From: Streptomyces sp. NBC_01016
Lineage (GTDB): Bacteria > Actinomycetota > Actinomycetes > Streptomycetales > Streptomycetaceae
Reading direction: 5' to 3'
DNA: 64,000 nucleotides
NCBI RefSeq assembly: GCF_026341035.1
Contig: NZ_JAPEOQ010000002.1
Coordinates: 868,001 to 932,000 of the forward strand
Shown one piece after another: positions 35,881 to 43,389 of the stretch. Both the position numbers and the translations under genes were made by a program. Under the pieces are notes generated by a model. That model searched no databases, was not told the origin of the DNA, and was given only the letters and a program-made list of their open reading frames with translations. Within the stretch, counting starts at the first letter, position 1. Every line of letters begins with the position of its first letter.

Positions 35881-35920
35881 GAGACCGGTGACTTCTCCGC
35901 GAGACCGGTGATTTCGCCGA
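35881..35920. repeat. 20-bp tandem duplication downstream of hisF
   Basis: GAGACCGGTGACTTCTCCGC (35881-35900) is followed by GAGACCGGTGATTTCGCCGA. It begins 30 bases after the hisF stop. Confidence 0.8.
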
Positions 35921-36017
35921 TGCGGGTGAGGCGGAACCGGCGCCACCGTGGTCGCTGTCAGTGACCACGGCGGCGCCCTCGGGACGGGCTCCGCCCTTCC
36001 GAGAGGAACCCGTCATC

Positions 36018-36950
36018 GTGCAGCAGCACAGAAGTGCGGCGCCCCCCGTGCACGCCGGGCGAGCCGTGAACAAGTTCCGGACCCGCCTGATCCGTACGGG
36101 ACTTGCCACCCTGCTGGCCCTCGGCGGCCTCGCCACCCAGCAGGCCCTGACCGCCGAGGCGGCCGAGAACCCCTACGAGCGCGGCCCCGCCCCGACCGTC
36201 TCCAGCATCGAGGCCTCGCGCGGCTCCTACTCCGTCTCGCAGGCCAACGTGTCCTCGCTGAGTGTGAGCGGCTTCGGCGGCGGCACCATCTACTATCCGT
36301 CGTCGACGGCGGACGGCACGTTCGGCGCCGTCGTGATCTCGCCGGGCTACACGGCGTACCAGTCGTCCATCGCCTGGCTGGGCCCGCGCCTCGCCTCGCA
36401 GGGCTTCGTCGTCTTCACGATCGACACCAACACCACGCTCGACCAGCCGGACAGCCGGGGCCGCCAACTCCTGTCCGCCCTCGACTACTTGACCCAGCAG
36501 AGCTCGGTGCGCACCCGCATCGACACGAGCCGGCTCGGCGTCATGGGCCACTCCATGGGCGGCGGCGGCACCCTCGAAGCGGCCAAGAGCCGTCCTTCGC
36601 TCCAGGCCGCGATACCCCTCACCGGCTGGAACACCGACAAGAGCTGGCCCGAGATCAAGACCCCGACGCTCGTGGTGGGCGCGGACGGTGACACCATCGC
36701 GCCGGTCGCCACGCACTCCGAACCGTTCTACGGAAGCCTGCCGAGCTCGCTCGACAAGGCGTACCTGGAGCTGCGCGGGGCCACGCACTTCACGCCCAAC
36801 TCGTCCAACACCACGATCGCGAAGTACAGCATCTCGTGGCTCAAGCGCTTCATCGACAACGACACCCGGTACGAGCAGTTCCTCTGCCCGCTGCCGGCCT
36901 CCAGCCTCACGATCGCGGAGTACCGGGGCAACTGCCCGCACACGTCGTGA
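36018..36950 (+). CDS. Secreted lipase/cutinase-like polyester hydrolase
   Basis: 310 residues from GTG 36018 (GAGAGG upstream). A signal peptide with a basic region and hydrophobic core (about 20-45) and AEA-type cleavage before ENPYERGP. Alpha/beta hydrolase with GHSMGG nucleophile Ser179, Asp225 in GADGDTIAPV and His257 in ATHFTP. ISPGYTAYQ supplies the oxyanion Tyr, and two C-terminal cysteines (FLCP and GNCPH) probably form a disulfide. As recalled, the mature part is very close to the Streptomyces exfoliatus lipase and hence to the cutinase/PET hydrolase family (LCC-type). Expected to act on esters and aliphatic or aromatic polyesters outside the cell. A terminator follows. Confidence 0.93.
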   Translation: MQQHRSAAPPVHAGRAVNKFRTRLIRTGLATLLALGGLATQQALTAEAAENPYERGPAPTVSSIEASRGSYSVSQANVSSLSVSGFGGGTIYYPSSTADGTFGAVVISPGYTAYQSSIAWLGPRLASQGFVVFTIDTNTTLDQPDSRGRQLLSALDYLTQQSSVRTRIDTSRLGVMGHSMGGGGTLEAAKSRPSLQAAIPLTGWNTDKSWPEIKTPTLVVGADGDTIAPVATHSEPFYGSLPSSLDKAYLELRGATHFTPNSSNTTIAKYSISWLKRFIDNDTRYEQFLCPLPASSLTIAEYRGNCPHTS

Positions 36951-36991
36951 CGTTGTGATGTCGTGACGTTGTGATGTCGTGGCGTCGCGAG
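36944..36991. repeat. 16-bp tandem repeats across the lipase stop codon
   Basis: GTCGTGACGTTGTGAT occurs at 36944-36959 and again at 36960-36975, then degenerates (GTCGTGGCGTCGCGAG). The TGA stop is inside the first copy. Confidence 0.85.
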
Positions 36992-37043
36992 GTTCTGACG
37001 TCATGAGGTTCCGACGTTCTGTGCGGTGGCACAGGACGCCAAT

Positions 37044-37073
37044 GCGCCGGTTGGGTTTCCTCCCAACCGGCGC
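37044..37073 (+). terminator. Terminator downstream of the lipase gene
   Basis: Perfect 12-bp stem GCGCCGGTTGGG (37044-37055) and CCCAACCGGCGC (37062-37073) with a TTTCCT loop. No long U-tract, as usual in Streptomyces. It stands 35 bases ahead of the start of the LuxR-type gene. Confidence 0.8.
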
Positions 37074-37108
37074 TGTGCGTGCGGTGGTTCGCCACTAGCG
37101 TGCGGCAA

Positions 37109-39076
37109 GTGAGCGGAAGAACCGTGCTGTTGCTTGCGGCCGCCGCGTACGAGAGCGACCCCGAGGGGGCCGGCGTCGACGCGGGGCTCGTGCTGCGGGC
37201 CGCCGCGGCGGCCGGGCTCGGCGCGGACGCCCTGGACGCGGCCGAGCGGGCGGGCCTGAGGCGCGATCCGGACGGCCGGCTGCGGCTGCCGGGGCGGCGC
37301 AGGCTCTACGAGGCCGTGCAGCCGGAGCGGCGCAGGGCAGCGCACCGGTTGCTCGCCGCCGCGGCGACGGGGGAGCGGCAGCGGTCGGCGGGGCTGCTGC
37401 ACCGGTCGCTCGGTGCGGCCTACCCGGACCCGGGGCTCGGCGCGGAACTGGCAGCGGCGGAGGGCGCGCCCCACGGGGAACGCTGCACGGCGCTCGCCCA
37501 CGCGGCAGGACTCGCCGAGGACCCCGCGGTCCGCGCCGAGTGGCTGGTCGCGGCGGCGGACCACGCGAGGCTGGCGGGCCGCCCGCACCGTGTGCGTGAA
37601 CTCCTGCACCAGGTGGGCGAGTTCGGCGACTTGGCGGGCCTTGAGGCCGTACGGGGCCGCGCCGCTCTGATCCGGGGCCTGCTGGCGCTGCGCGACGGTC
37701 CCGTGGCGGACGCCCGTGAATCCCTGTTGCTGGCGGCCCGCCTCTGTGCACAGCCGGCCGCCCTCGAAGCGCGCCTCGGTGCGGCGGAGGCGTCCTGGGC
37801 GCTGGGGGACTCGGCGGGGTACCGGGAGGCGGTCGAGCACGGCGGTCGTGCGCGACCGGCGGACTCCGCTCTCGACTACCGGGTCGGCATGGCAGCGTCC
37901 CTCGGGGAGCGGGCCGGGGTGGGGCGGGTCGCGTTGCGGCGGGTCGTGGCGCGGTCCGCCGGGGAGCGGGAACCGGGGGTGCTGCTGCGGGCCGGGGCCG
38001 CCGCGCTCGTCGCCGGGGACGTGGACGCGGCCTGCCGTCTCGGCAGCCGTGCGCTCGCGGCCGCGCGGGACCGGGACGCGGGGGCCGAACTGCCGCGCGC
38101 CCTGGAGCTGCTCGCCTACGGTGAGCTGCGCTCCGGGCGGCACGTACGGGCTCGCGCCCATGCCGAGGAGGGGGTGCGGACCGCGCTCGCGGCGGGGCAG
38201 CGCAACGTGCTCGCGCATCAGCACGCCGTCCTCGCCCTTGTCGCCTCGCTCGACCGTGACGTCGACACCGTCGCCCGGCATGCCGCTGCCGCGCAGCACG
38301 TTGCCGATCGGCACGGGCTGGTGCAGGCCGCGACGCTCGCCCAATGGGCTTTGGCCCGCGCGGACTTGGCGCGAGGCGACGCTGCGCGTGCGGCCGCCCG
38401 GCTCGGGCCGCTCATCGGCGCCGGCCCGCGGCGGGGGCACTTCGGCATCCGGATGCTGGCCGTGCCCTGCCTGGTGGAGGCGGCGGTGCTCGCGGGGGAG
38501 CCGGGTGGGGCGCAGGCCGCGGTCGGTGAGTTCACGGTGTGGGTCGAACGCGGCCACGACCCGCTTGCTCCGGCACAACTAGCGCGCTGTCAAGCCCTGT
38601 TGGCGATCGGTGATCCGGTAACAGCCGAGTCCCGCTTCGAGGAGTCCCTGGCTCGGTACGAGCGGACGGGCGGCGACTTCGAGCGGGCCCGGACCCTTGC
38701 CCTGTACGGCAAGTGGTTGCGCCGCACGCGCCGTCCTGCGCGGGCCCGTGCGTTGCTGCGTGACGCCCTGGTCGCCTTCGAACGGTGCGGGGCGACGGTC
38801 TGGGCGGTGCAGGTGGCGGCTGAGTTGCGTGCCACGGGCGAGTCCCCCGACGACAGTGAACCACCGGGCAGACTTGCCGAGTTGACGCCTCAGCAGTTGC
38901 GCATCGCGCGCCGCGTCGCGAAGGGCGACACCAACCGTGAGGTCGCCCGCCGACTCTCGGTGAGTCCCCGCACGGTGGACCACCACCTCCGCAACGTCTT
39001 CGACCGCCTCGGAGTCCGCTCCCGCGTGGAACTGGCCCGCCTGGTGGATCGCACGGAGTCGTCGGCGCGCCCCTGA
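37109..39076 (+). CDS. LuxR-type regulator, LAL-like but lacking the ATPase domain
   Basis: 655 residues. A C-terminal LuxR helix-turn-helix (LTPQQLRIARRVAKGDTNREVA split, then SPRTVDHHLRNVFDRLGVRSR) occupies the last ~65 residues. Before it is a long alpha-solenoid/TPR region. The N terminus starts in what resembles the winged-helix part that follows the AAA ATPase in Large ATP-binding LuxR regulators (RTVLLLAAAAYESD ... LYEAVQPERRRAAHRLLAA). No Walker A or B is present in any upstream frame before the terminator at 37044. GTG 37109 has no strong ribosome binding site. Either a true short form or the remnant of a larger regulator. Confidence 0.82.
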   Translation: MSGRTVLLLAAAAYESDPEGAGVDAGLVLRAAAAAGLGADALDAAERAGLRRDPDGRLRLPGRRRLYEAVQPERRRAAHRLLAAAATGERQRSAGLLHRSLGAAYPDPGLGAELAAAEGAPHGERCTALAHAAGLAEDPAVRAEWLVAAADHARLAGRPHRVRELLHQVGEFGDLAGLEAVRGRAALIRGLLALRDGPVADARESLLLAARLCAQPAALEARLGAAEASWALGDSAGYREAVEHGGRARPADSALDYRVGMAASLGERAGVGRVALRRVVARSAGEREPGVLLRAGAAALVAGDVDAACRLGSRALAAARDRDAGAELPRALELLAYGELRSGRHVRARAHAEEGVRTALAAGQRNVLAHQHAVLALVASLDRDVDTVARHAAAAQHVADRHGLVQAATLAQWALARADLARGDAARAAARLGPLIGAGPRRGHFGIRMLAVPCLVEAAVLAGEPGGAQAAVGEFTVWVERGHDPLAPAQLARCQALLAIGDPVTAESRFEESLARYERTGGDFERARTLALYGKWLRRTRRPARARALLRDALVAFERCGATVWAVQVAAELRATGESPDDSEPPGRLAELTPQQLRIARRVAKGDTNREVARRLSVSPRTVDHHLRNVFDRLGVRSRVELARLVDRTESSARP

Positions 39077-39590
39077 GCGTGCCGCGACTGGGTCCGGTGG
39101 CCGGCCCCCGAGTAACTGTTGCGCGGCGCCGGGGTCTTACCGTGCCGTGGTCGGCGCCTCCCGTCCTGGTTGCGGGGCACCGGGTCTTGGGGCTGTGCCG
39201 GGGTGGGCGCCCTTGTGTTCGGCGTGCGGCACCGGTCCTTGTCCGGCTGTGCCGGGGTGGGTGCCCTTGCGCTCGGCGCGCGGCATCGGTGCCTTTCCGG
39301 CTGTGCCGGTGCCCGGTCATCTCCCGCCCTCCCGCCCCCTCCGGGGGCTTTGGCCCGTCCGGGGCCCGGCTGCTGTGCTGGGGGCGGGGCCTGTCGTAGC
39401 TGTTGCGCGGCACCGGGTCTTGGGGCTTTGCCGGGGTGGGCGCCCTTGCGCTCAGCGCGCGGCATCGGTCCTTGTCCGGCTGTGCCGGTGCCTGCTCATC
39501 TCCCGCCCGCCCGCCCCCTCCGGGGGCTTCGGCCTGCCCGGGGCCCGGTTGCTGTGCCGGGGTCGGGGCCTGTCGTGACAGGTGCGCTGC
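39077..39590. repeat. Long direct repeats in the gene-free tract
   Basis: A block of about 233 bp starting CGGGTCTTGGGGCTGTGCCG (near 39181) is repeated from near 39413. It includes GCGCGGCATCGG, TGTCCGGCTGTGCCG, CATCTCCCGCC and CCCCCTCCGGGGGCTT. A shorter ~64-bp subrepeat (GGGGTGGGTGCCCTTG ...) lies within the first copy. Open frames here exist on several strands at once, without ribosome binding sites or recognisable protein, so no gene is called. Confidence 0.75.
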
Positions 39591-39619
39591 ACCGGGGTGC
39601 CGCCTTGCCCACCCTGCCG

Positions 39620-39970
39620 CCCCAGGCGGCAGATTGCCCAAGGCGGGGCGGCGTCGGCCGCTTCGGGTGGGAGCCGTGCCGGGCGGCAGATTGCCCAAGG
39701 CGGGTGCGGTCGACCGAAGGGGGTGGGGAGCCGTGGTGGGCGTTGCCCAACGCGGGGCGGCGCCGGCCGACAGGGGTGGGGAGCCGGAGCTGGCGGCATT
39801 TGTCCAGGCGGGGGCAGTGCCGGATGACAGGGGTGGGGAGCCGTGGTTGGAGGGGGTTGCCCAAGGTGGTGGCGGTCGACCGTCACGGGTAGGGAGCCGG
39901 GGTTGGCGGCGGATCGCCCAAGTCGGCGACGGCGGACCGCAATGGGTGGGTGCCGTGCCGATGGCGCTTG
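39620..39970. repeat. Minisatellite, ~57-bp unit, about six copies
   Basis: Each copy has the form GTGGGGAGCCGTGG, a short variable stretch, TTGCCCAAGGCGG (or close), and a GGTCGACCG or GCCGGCCGA-like end with GGGG. Copies differ at 15-30 percent of positions, so it is an old array. Confidence 0.7.
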
Positions 39971-40039
39971 CCGTGACGGGGTCGGGCCGACGCCCCCGGA
40001 GGGGGCGGGTGGGTGGGAGATGGGCGGGGAGGTCGGTAT

Positions 40040-40380
40040 TTTTGATCCCAGCGCCGCTTGAGCATCGGGTATTTGAAGCCCCTGCGGCGATTGAGCTGCG
40101 GGGTGTGGGGCGGAGCCCCAGTCTTTGAGCCCGGCTGGCGTTTGAGGCGCGGGGCGCGCGGGGCGGGGCCCGGACTTTCAGCCCCTGCGCCGCTTGAGCA
40201 GCGGGGTCCGGGGCGGAGCCCCGATCTTTGGGCCCCGCTGGCGCTTGAGGCGCGGGGGTCAGGCGGAACCCTGACCTTCCCAGCCCTACCGGTGCTTGAG
40301 GCGCAGGGGTTGGCCGGAGCCCCGATCTTTGAGCCCCGCCGGCGTTTGAGGCGCGGGGTCCGGGGTGGAGCCCCGTGGCG
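40040..40380. repeat. REP-like palindrome array, ~51-bp period, six to seven units
   Basis: Typical unit: AGCCCCGCCGGCGTTTGAGG, CGCGGGGTCCGGGGCGGAGC, CCCGATCTTTG. Each unit carries two short complementary GC-rich stems. Units lie head to tail between the LuxR-type and PucR-type genes. They lack the identical-repeat/unique-spacer structure of CRISPR. Confidence 0.8.
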
Positions 40381-40523
40381 TGAGGGCGGTCGACCGCCTC
40401 CGTGGAGGTTCCCGCAACCCCGGTACCCGCCCCCACCCACCTGCACGTTTGCCGAGAGGGCTGGAGACCGACCAGACGGTATGTCATTCTGCGGACTCGT
40501 GAGCCGAGCCGTGGAGGACCACC

Positions 40524-41780
40524 ATGCCCGCGCATCTCGTACGTCCCCGACCACACCCACGGACCGGCGCCGGATCGGACGCGGTCGCCGTGCTGCGCCG
40601 CGCCGCACGCCCGCTCCTCGGTCAACTCCCCGCGCTCACCGACCGGTTGACGGCGGAGCTGTACGAGCAGGAGCCGGCCTACCGCGCCGCACTGGAGGCC
40701 GACCCCGGCGACGTACGCGCGGAGATCCACCGCTCGCTCGGGCACAGCGTCGCCTCCCTGCTCGACCCTCCGCGCAACCGGGACGCCGCCCGCGCCTGCA
40801 CCGCCCGGATCGGCGCCGCCCGCGCTGCCCGCGGGTTTCCGCTCGACGCCGTGTCGCACGCCTTCCGGCTCGGCGGCGCCCTGGTCTGGCAGGCGCTCGT
40901 CGACGAGGTGACCCTGCGGCATCCCGAGGATGCGCATCTGCTGGTGCATCTTGCCGTCGATGTGTGGAACTTCGTCGATGAACATTGCACGCACGTCGCC
41001 GAGTCGTATCGGCGTGCCGAGCGCGAGCTCACCTGGCGGCGTGAGAACCGGCGCCGCCTGATGGCCGCCGCCCTCCTCGACGGCGCCACCCGCATCGCCG
41101 ACCTGCCCGACGCCGCAGCCGCACTCGACCTGCCCGAACGCGGCCGGTACGCGGTGCTGATCGCCGTCGGCGGCAGCCGGGGCGCGCCCCGGCCCACCCT
41201 GCCGCACGGCGTACGGGCCGTGTGGCACACGGCCGACGGGACCGAACGCGCCATCGTCGATCTGGGTGGACTGGGCGCGGCTCAACTCGCCGTCGCGCTA
41301 AGGGAGTTTTGCCACCGCAAGCCCGGCCTGCGCGTCGGCATCAGTCCCGCCGTCGAAGGGCTCGCCGCGGTGGGCGGCGCCCGGCGGCTCGCCGAGACCG
41401 CGCTGCGCATCTGCCCGGAGGGCGGCGGCACCGTACTCCTGGACGAGCAGCTGCCCGCCGCGCTCGTCGCCGCCGCGCCCGAACTCGGCCGGATCCTCGC
41501 CGACCGGGTGCTCGGCCCCCTGCTCGCCCTGCCCCCGACCGACCGGACCCTGCTGCTCGACACACTGACGGCCTGGCTGGACTGCGACGGCTCCGCGCAG
41601 CGCGCCGCCACCCGCCTCTACTGCCACCGCAACACGGTCCTGAACCGGCTGCGCCGCTGCGAACAGCTCACGGGCCGGAGCCTCGCCCGCCCCGCCGACC
41701 TCGTCGAACTGGGGCTGGCGCTGCACGCCCTGCCCCACACCGGCACACCCGCTATAGACCGAGCGCCTTCGTCTCCGTGA
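40524..41780 (+). CDS. PucR-family transcriptional regulator
   Basis: 418 residues. The C-terminal PucR HTH is clear: LLDTLTAWLDCDGSAQRAAT, then LYCHRNTVLNRLRRCEQLTG. The centre is a GGDEF-like/CdaR-type domain (LRVGISPAVEGLAAVGGARRL around 280), and the N-terminal ~160 residues are helical, sensory-like. ATG 40524 is preceded by GTGGAGGACC. Ligand and targets unknown; the family often controls nitrogen or secondary metabolism. It overlaps the convergent gene by 29 bases. Confidence 0.88.
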   Translation: MPAHLVRPRPHPRTGAGSDAVAVLRRAARPLLGQLPALTDRLTAELYEQEPAYRAALEADPGDVRAEIHRSLGHSVASLLDPPRNRDAARACTARIGAARAARGFPLDAVSHAFRLGGALVWQALVDEVTLRHPEDAHLLVHLAVDVWNFVDEHCTHVAESYRRAERELTWRRENRRRLMAAALLDGATRIADLPDAAAALDLPERGRYAVLIAVGGSRGAPRPTLPHGVRAVWHTADGTERAIVDLGGLGAAQLAVALREFCHRKPGLRVGISPAVEGLAAVGGARRLAETALRICPEGGGTVLLDEQLPAALVAAAPELGRILADRVLGPLLALPPTDRTLLLDTLTAWLDCDGSAQRAATRLYCHRNTVLNRLRRCEQLTGRSLARPADLVELGLALHALPHTGTPAIDRAPSSP

Positions 41781-42387
41781 GCCGGTCGATGGCCGACTTC
41801 TCGCCGTCCATCTCCACGTCCGCCGCCTCCTGCCGGCCGAACGCGAACATCACCAGCTCCGCGGGCGCGCCCGTGACCGTGACCACGGGGGCGCCGCGGT
41901 GCGCCACCGCCGTCTGGCCGTCGGGGCGGCGCAGCACCAGGCCGACGGGCGCCTTGCGGCCCATCACCCGCGCCATCCGCTCCAGGCGCGACCACAGGAC
42001 GTCGGCGAAGACCGGGTCGAGCTCGCGCGGCGTCCAGTCGGGCTGCGCACGGCGCACGTCCTCGGTGTGGATGTAGAACTCGATCGCGTTCGACGCCTCG
42101 TCGATCTGCTTGAGGGAGAAGGGCGAGAAGCGCGGCGGACCGGTGCGGATCAGCTGGATCAGCTCTTCGTACGGCTTCTCCGCGAACTCGGCCTGCACCC
42201 GCTCCAGGCGGGACGCGAGCTGTTTGACGAGGATCCCGCCCGCGGCGTCCGGGCGGCGCTCGCGCACCACCACGTGCGCCGCGAGGTCCCGGGTGTTCCA
42301 GCCCTCACAGAGGGTGGGGGCGTCCGGGCCCGACGCCTCCAACAGGTCGGCGAGCAGAAGTCGTTCACGCTTGGCATGGGTCGACAT
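41752..42387 (-). CDS. TIGR03085 family DinB/maleylpyruvate isomerase-like protein
   Basis: 211 residues. N-terminal four-helix bundle of the mycothiol-dependent DinB type (ERLLLADLLEASGPDAPTLC, GWNTRDLAAHVVVRERRP with metal-ligand His), then FYIHTEDVRRAQPDW carrying further His/Glu ligands. A C-terminal SCP-like domain follows (VGLVLRRPDGQTAV). Probably a mycothiol-linked or metal-binding enzyme; substrate unknown. Divergent from hisI and convergent, with overlap, to the PucR-type gene. Confidence 0.87.
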   Translation of the reverse strand: MSTHAKRERLLLADLLEASGPDAPTLCEGWNTRDLAAHVVVRERRPDAAGGILVKQLASRLERVQAEFAEKPYEELIQLIRTGPPRFSPFSLKQIDEASNAIEFYIHTEDVRRAQPDWTPRELDPVFADVLWSRLERMARVMGRKAPVGLVLRRPDGQTAVAHRGAPVVTVTGAPAELVMFAFGRQEAADVEMDGEKSAIDRLTETKALGL

Positions 42388-42458
42388 GTCGCCAGCCTAC
42401 GACCGCCCGCGCCGCACCGGACAGTGGACGTTCGACTCGGCGCGGCACAATGGTCCGT

Positions 42459-42836
42459 ATGACCAGCTCGCCCGTACCCAGCAGCAGCCTCGACCCCGCC
42501 ATCGCCGCCCGCCTCAAGCGCAGCGCCGACGGCCTGGTCCCCGCCATCGCCCAGCAGTACGACACCGGCGAGGTGCTCATGCTCGGCTGGATGGACGACG
42601 AGGCGCTGCACCGCACCCTGACCACCGGCCGCTGCACGTACTGGTCGCGCAGCCGCCAGGAGTACTGGGTCAAGGGCGACACCTCGGGCCACTTCCAGCA
42701 CGTGAAGTCGGTCGCCCTCGACTGCGACGCCGACACCGTGCTCGTCAAGGTCGACCAGGTGGGCGCCGCCTGTCACACCGGCGCCCGCACCTGCTTCGAC
42801 CGCGACGAGCTGCCGGTCAGCGACAGCGCAGCGTGA
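42459..42836 (+). CDS. hisI: Phosphoribosyl-AMP cyclohydrolase
   Basis: Third step of histidine synthesis, Zn and Mg dependent. 125 residues, monofunctional (no HisE domain). MLGWMDDEALHRTL near 40, YWSRSRQEYWVKGDTSGH near 60-77, metal site LDCDADTVL near 88-96, and zinc cysteines in AACHTG and TCFDR. ATG 42459 is taken; ATG 42450 would add three residues. The 3' end overlaps the convergent secreted-protein gene by 20 bases. It lies next to trpE rather than with the main his block. Confidence 0.95.
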   Translation: MTSSPVPSSSLDPAIAARLKRSADGLVPAIAQQYDTGEVLMLGWMDDEALHRTLTTGRCTYWSRSRQEYWVKGDTSGHFQHVKSVALDCDADTVLVKVDQVGAACHTGARTCFDRDELPVSDSAA

Positions 42837-43311
42837 TCTCCTGACGGTCCCGGAAGACGATCCGGGCCGGGTCCCCCGCCACCGGGGACCCGTCGACCTC
42901 GGCCGTGCACTGGGGGCGCACGCCCCACTCCGTGAGGAGCTGTCCGAGCGTGAAGTCCTGCCACTGGGCCGACTCCACGTGCACGGTGCCGGTCGTGTCG
43001 TGCGTGTGCAGCGGGCTGAAGCGGGGCTTCTTGCCGGAGCGGTCGATGCCGATGTCGGCGGGGACGGTCACCTGGCGGCCGCCCGCGTACACGGTGAGGT
43101 GGGGGTGGATGTGCATGGTCAGCTTCTCGGAGTCGAGCATCTCCAGGCCCGCGGCCTCGACCCGCGCCTCGACCTCGCCGGGCGGGGGCGCGGCCCAGTC
43201 GCCGGGGGCGGGAGCGGCGCCGGTCAGCGCGGTCACGGCGACGGCGGCGAGGGCGACACCGGACAGGGCGCTCGCCATGCGTGCGTTTTTGTAGCTCTTG
43301 GTCTTCGTCAC
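42817..43311 (-). CDS. Secreted protein with paired His motifs, unknown function
   Basis: 164 residues. A signal peptide (basic SYKNARM then hydrophobic 13-33, cleavage near TGAAPAP). The mature part contains HIHPHLTVY near 66-74 and PLHTHDTTGTVHVES near 100-114, two His clusters likely to bind a metal, and ends with a single late Cys. I cannot assign a function; similar HIHPHL proteins occur near redox or copper proteins. GTG 43311 follows GGGAG. Confidence 0.75.
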   Translation of the reverse strand: MTKTKSYKNARMASALSGVALAAVAVTALTGAAPAPGDWAAPPPGEVEARVEAAGLEMLDSEKLTMHIHPHLTVYAGGRQVTVPADIGIDRSGKKPRFSPLHTHDTTGTVHVESAQWQDFTLGQLLTEWGVRPQCTAEVDGSPVAGDPARIVFRDRQEITLRCR

Positions 43312-43389
43312 CGCTCCCTTCTAGCGGGGCGCCGTCCACCCCTCGACCAGGCGCGCGGGGCGTCCCCCCGACGGAAGTAGGCTCCTGCC

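Noticed and set aside
39077..40030. A Gly/Ala-rich repeat protein gene
   Set aside because: Several frames are open at once on both strands, with no start signals; repeats do not keep a period divisible by three consistently.
40040..40380. CRISPR array
   Set aside because: The ~51-bp units vary throughout, with no constant repeat and unique spacer, and no cas genes are nearby.
38532..41285. A 917-codon minus-strand open frame across the repeat tract
   Set aside because: It crosses the LuxR-type and PucR-type genes and the repeats, is Pro/Arg-rich low complexity, and has no ribosome binding site.
43312..43389. Trp attenuator upstream of trpE
   Set aside because: I looked for a short frame with consecutive TGG codons here and before trpC and found none.
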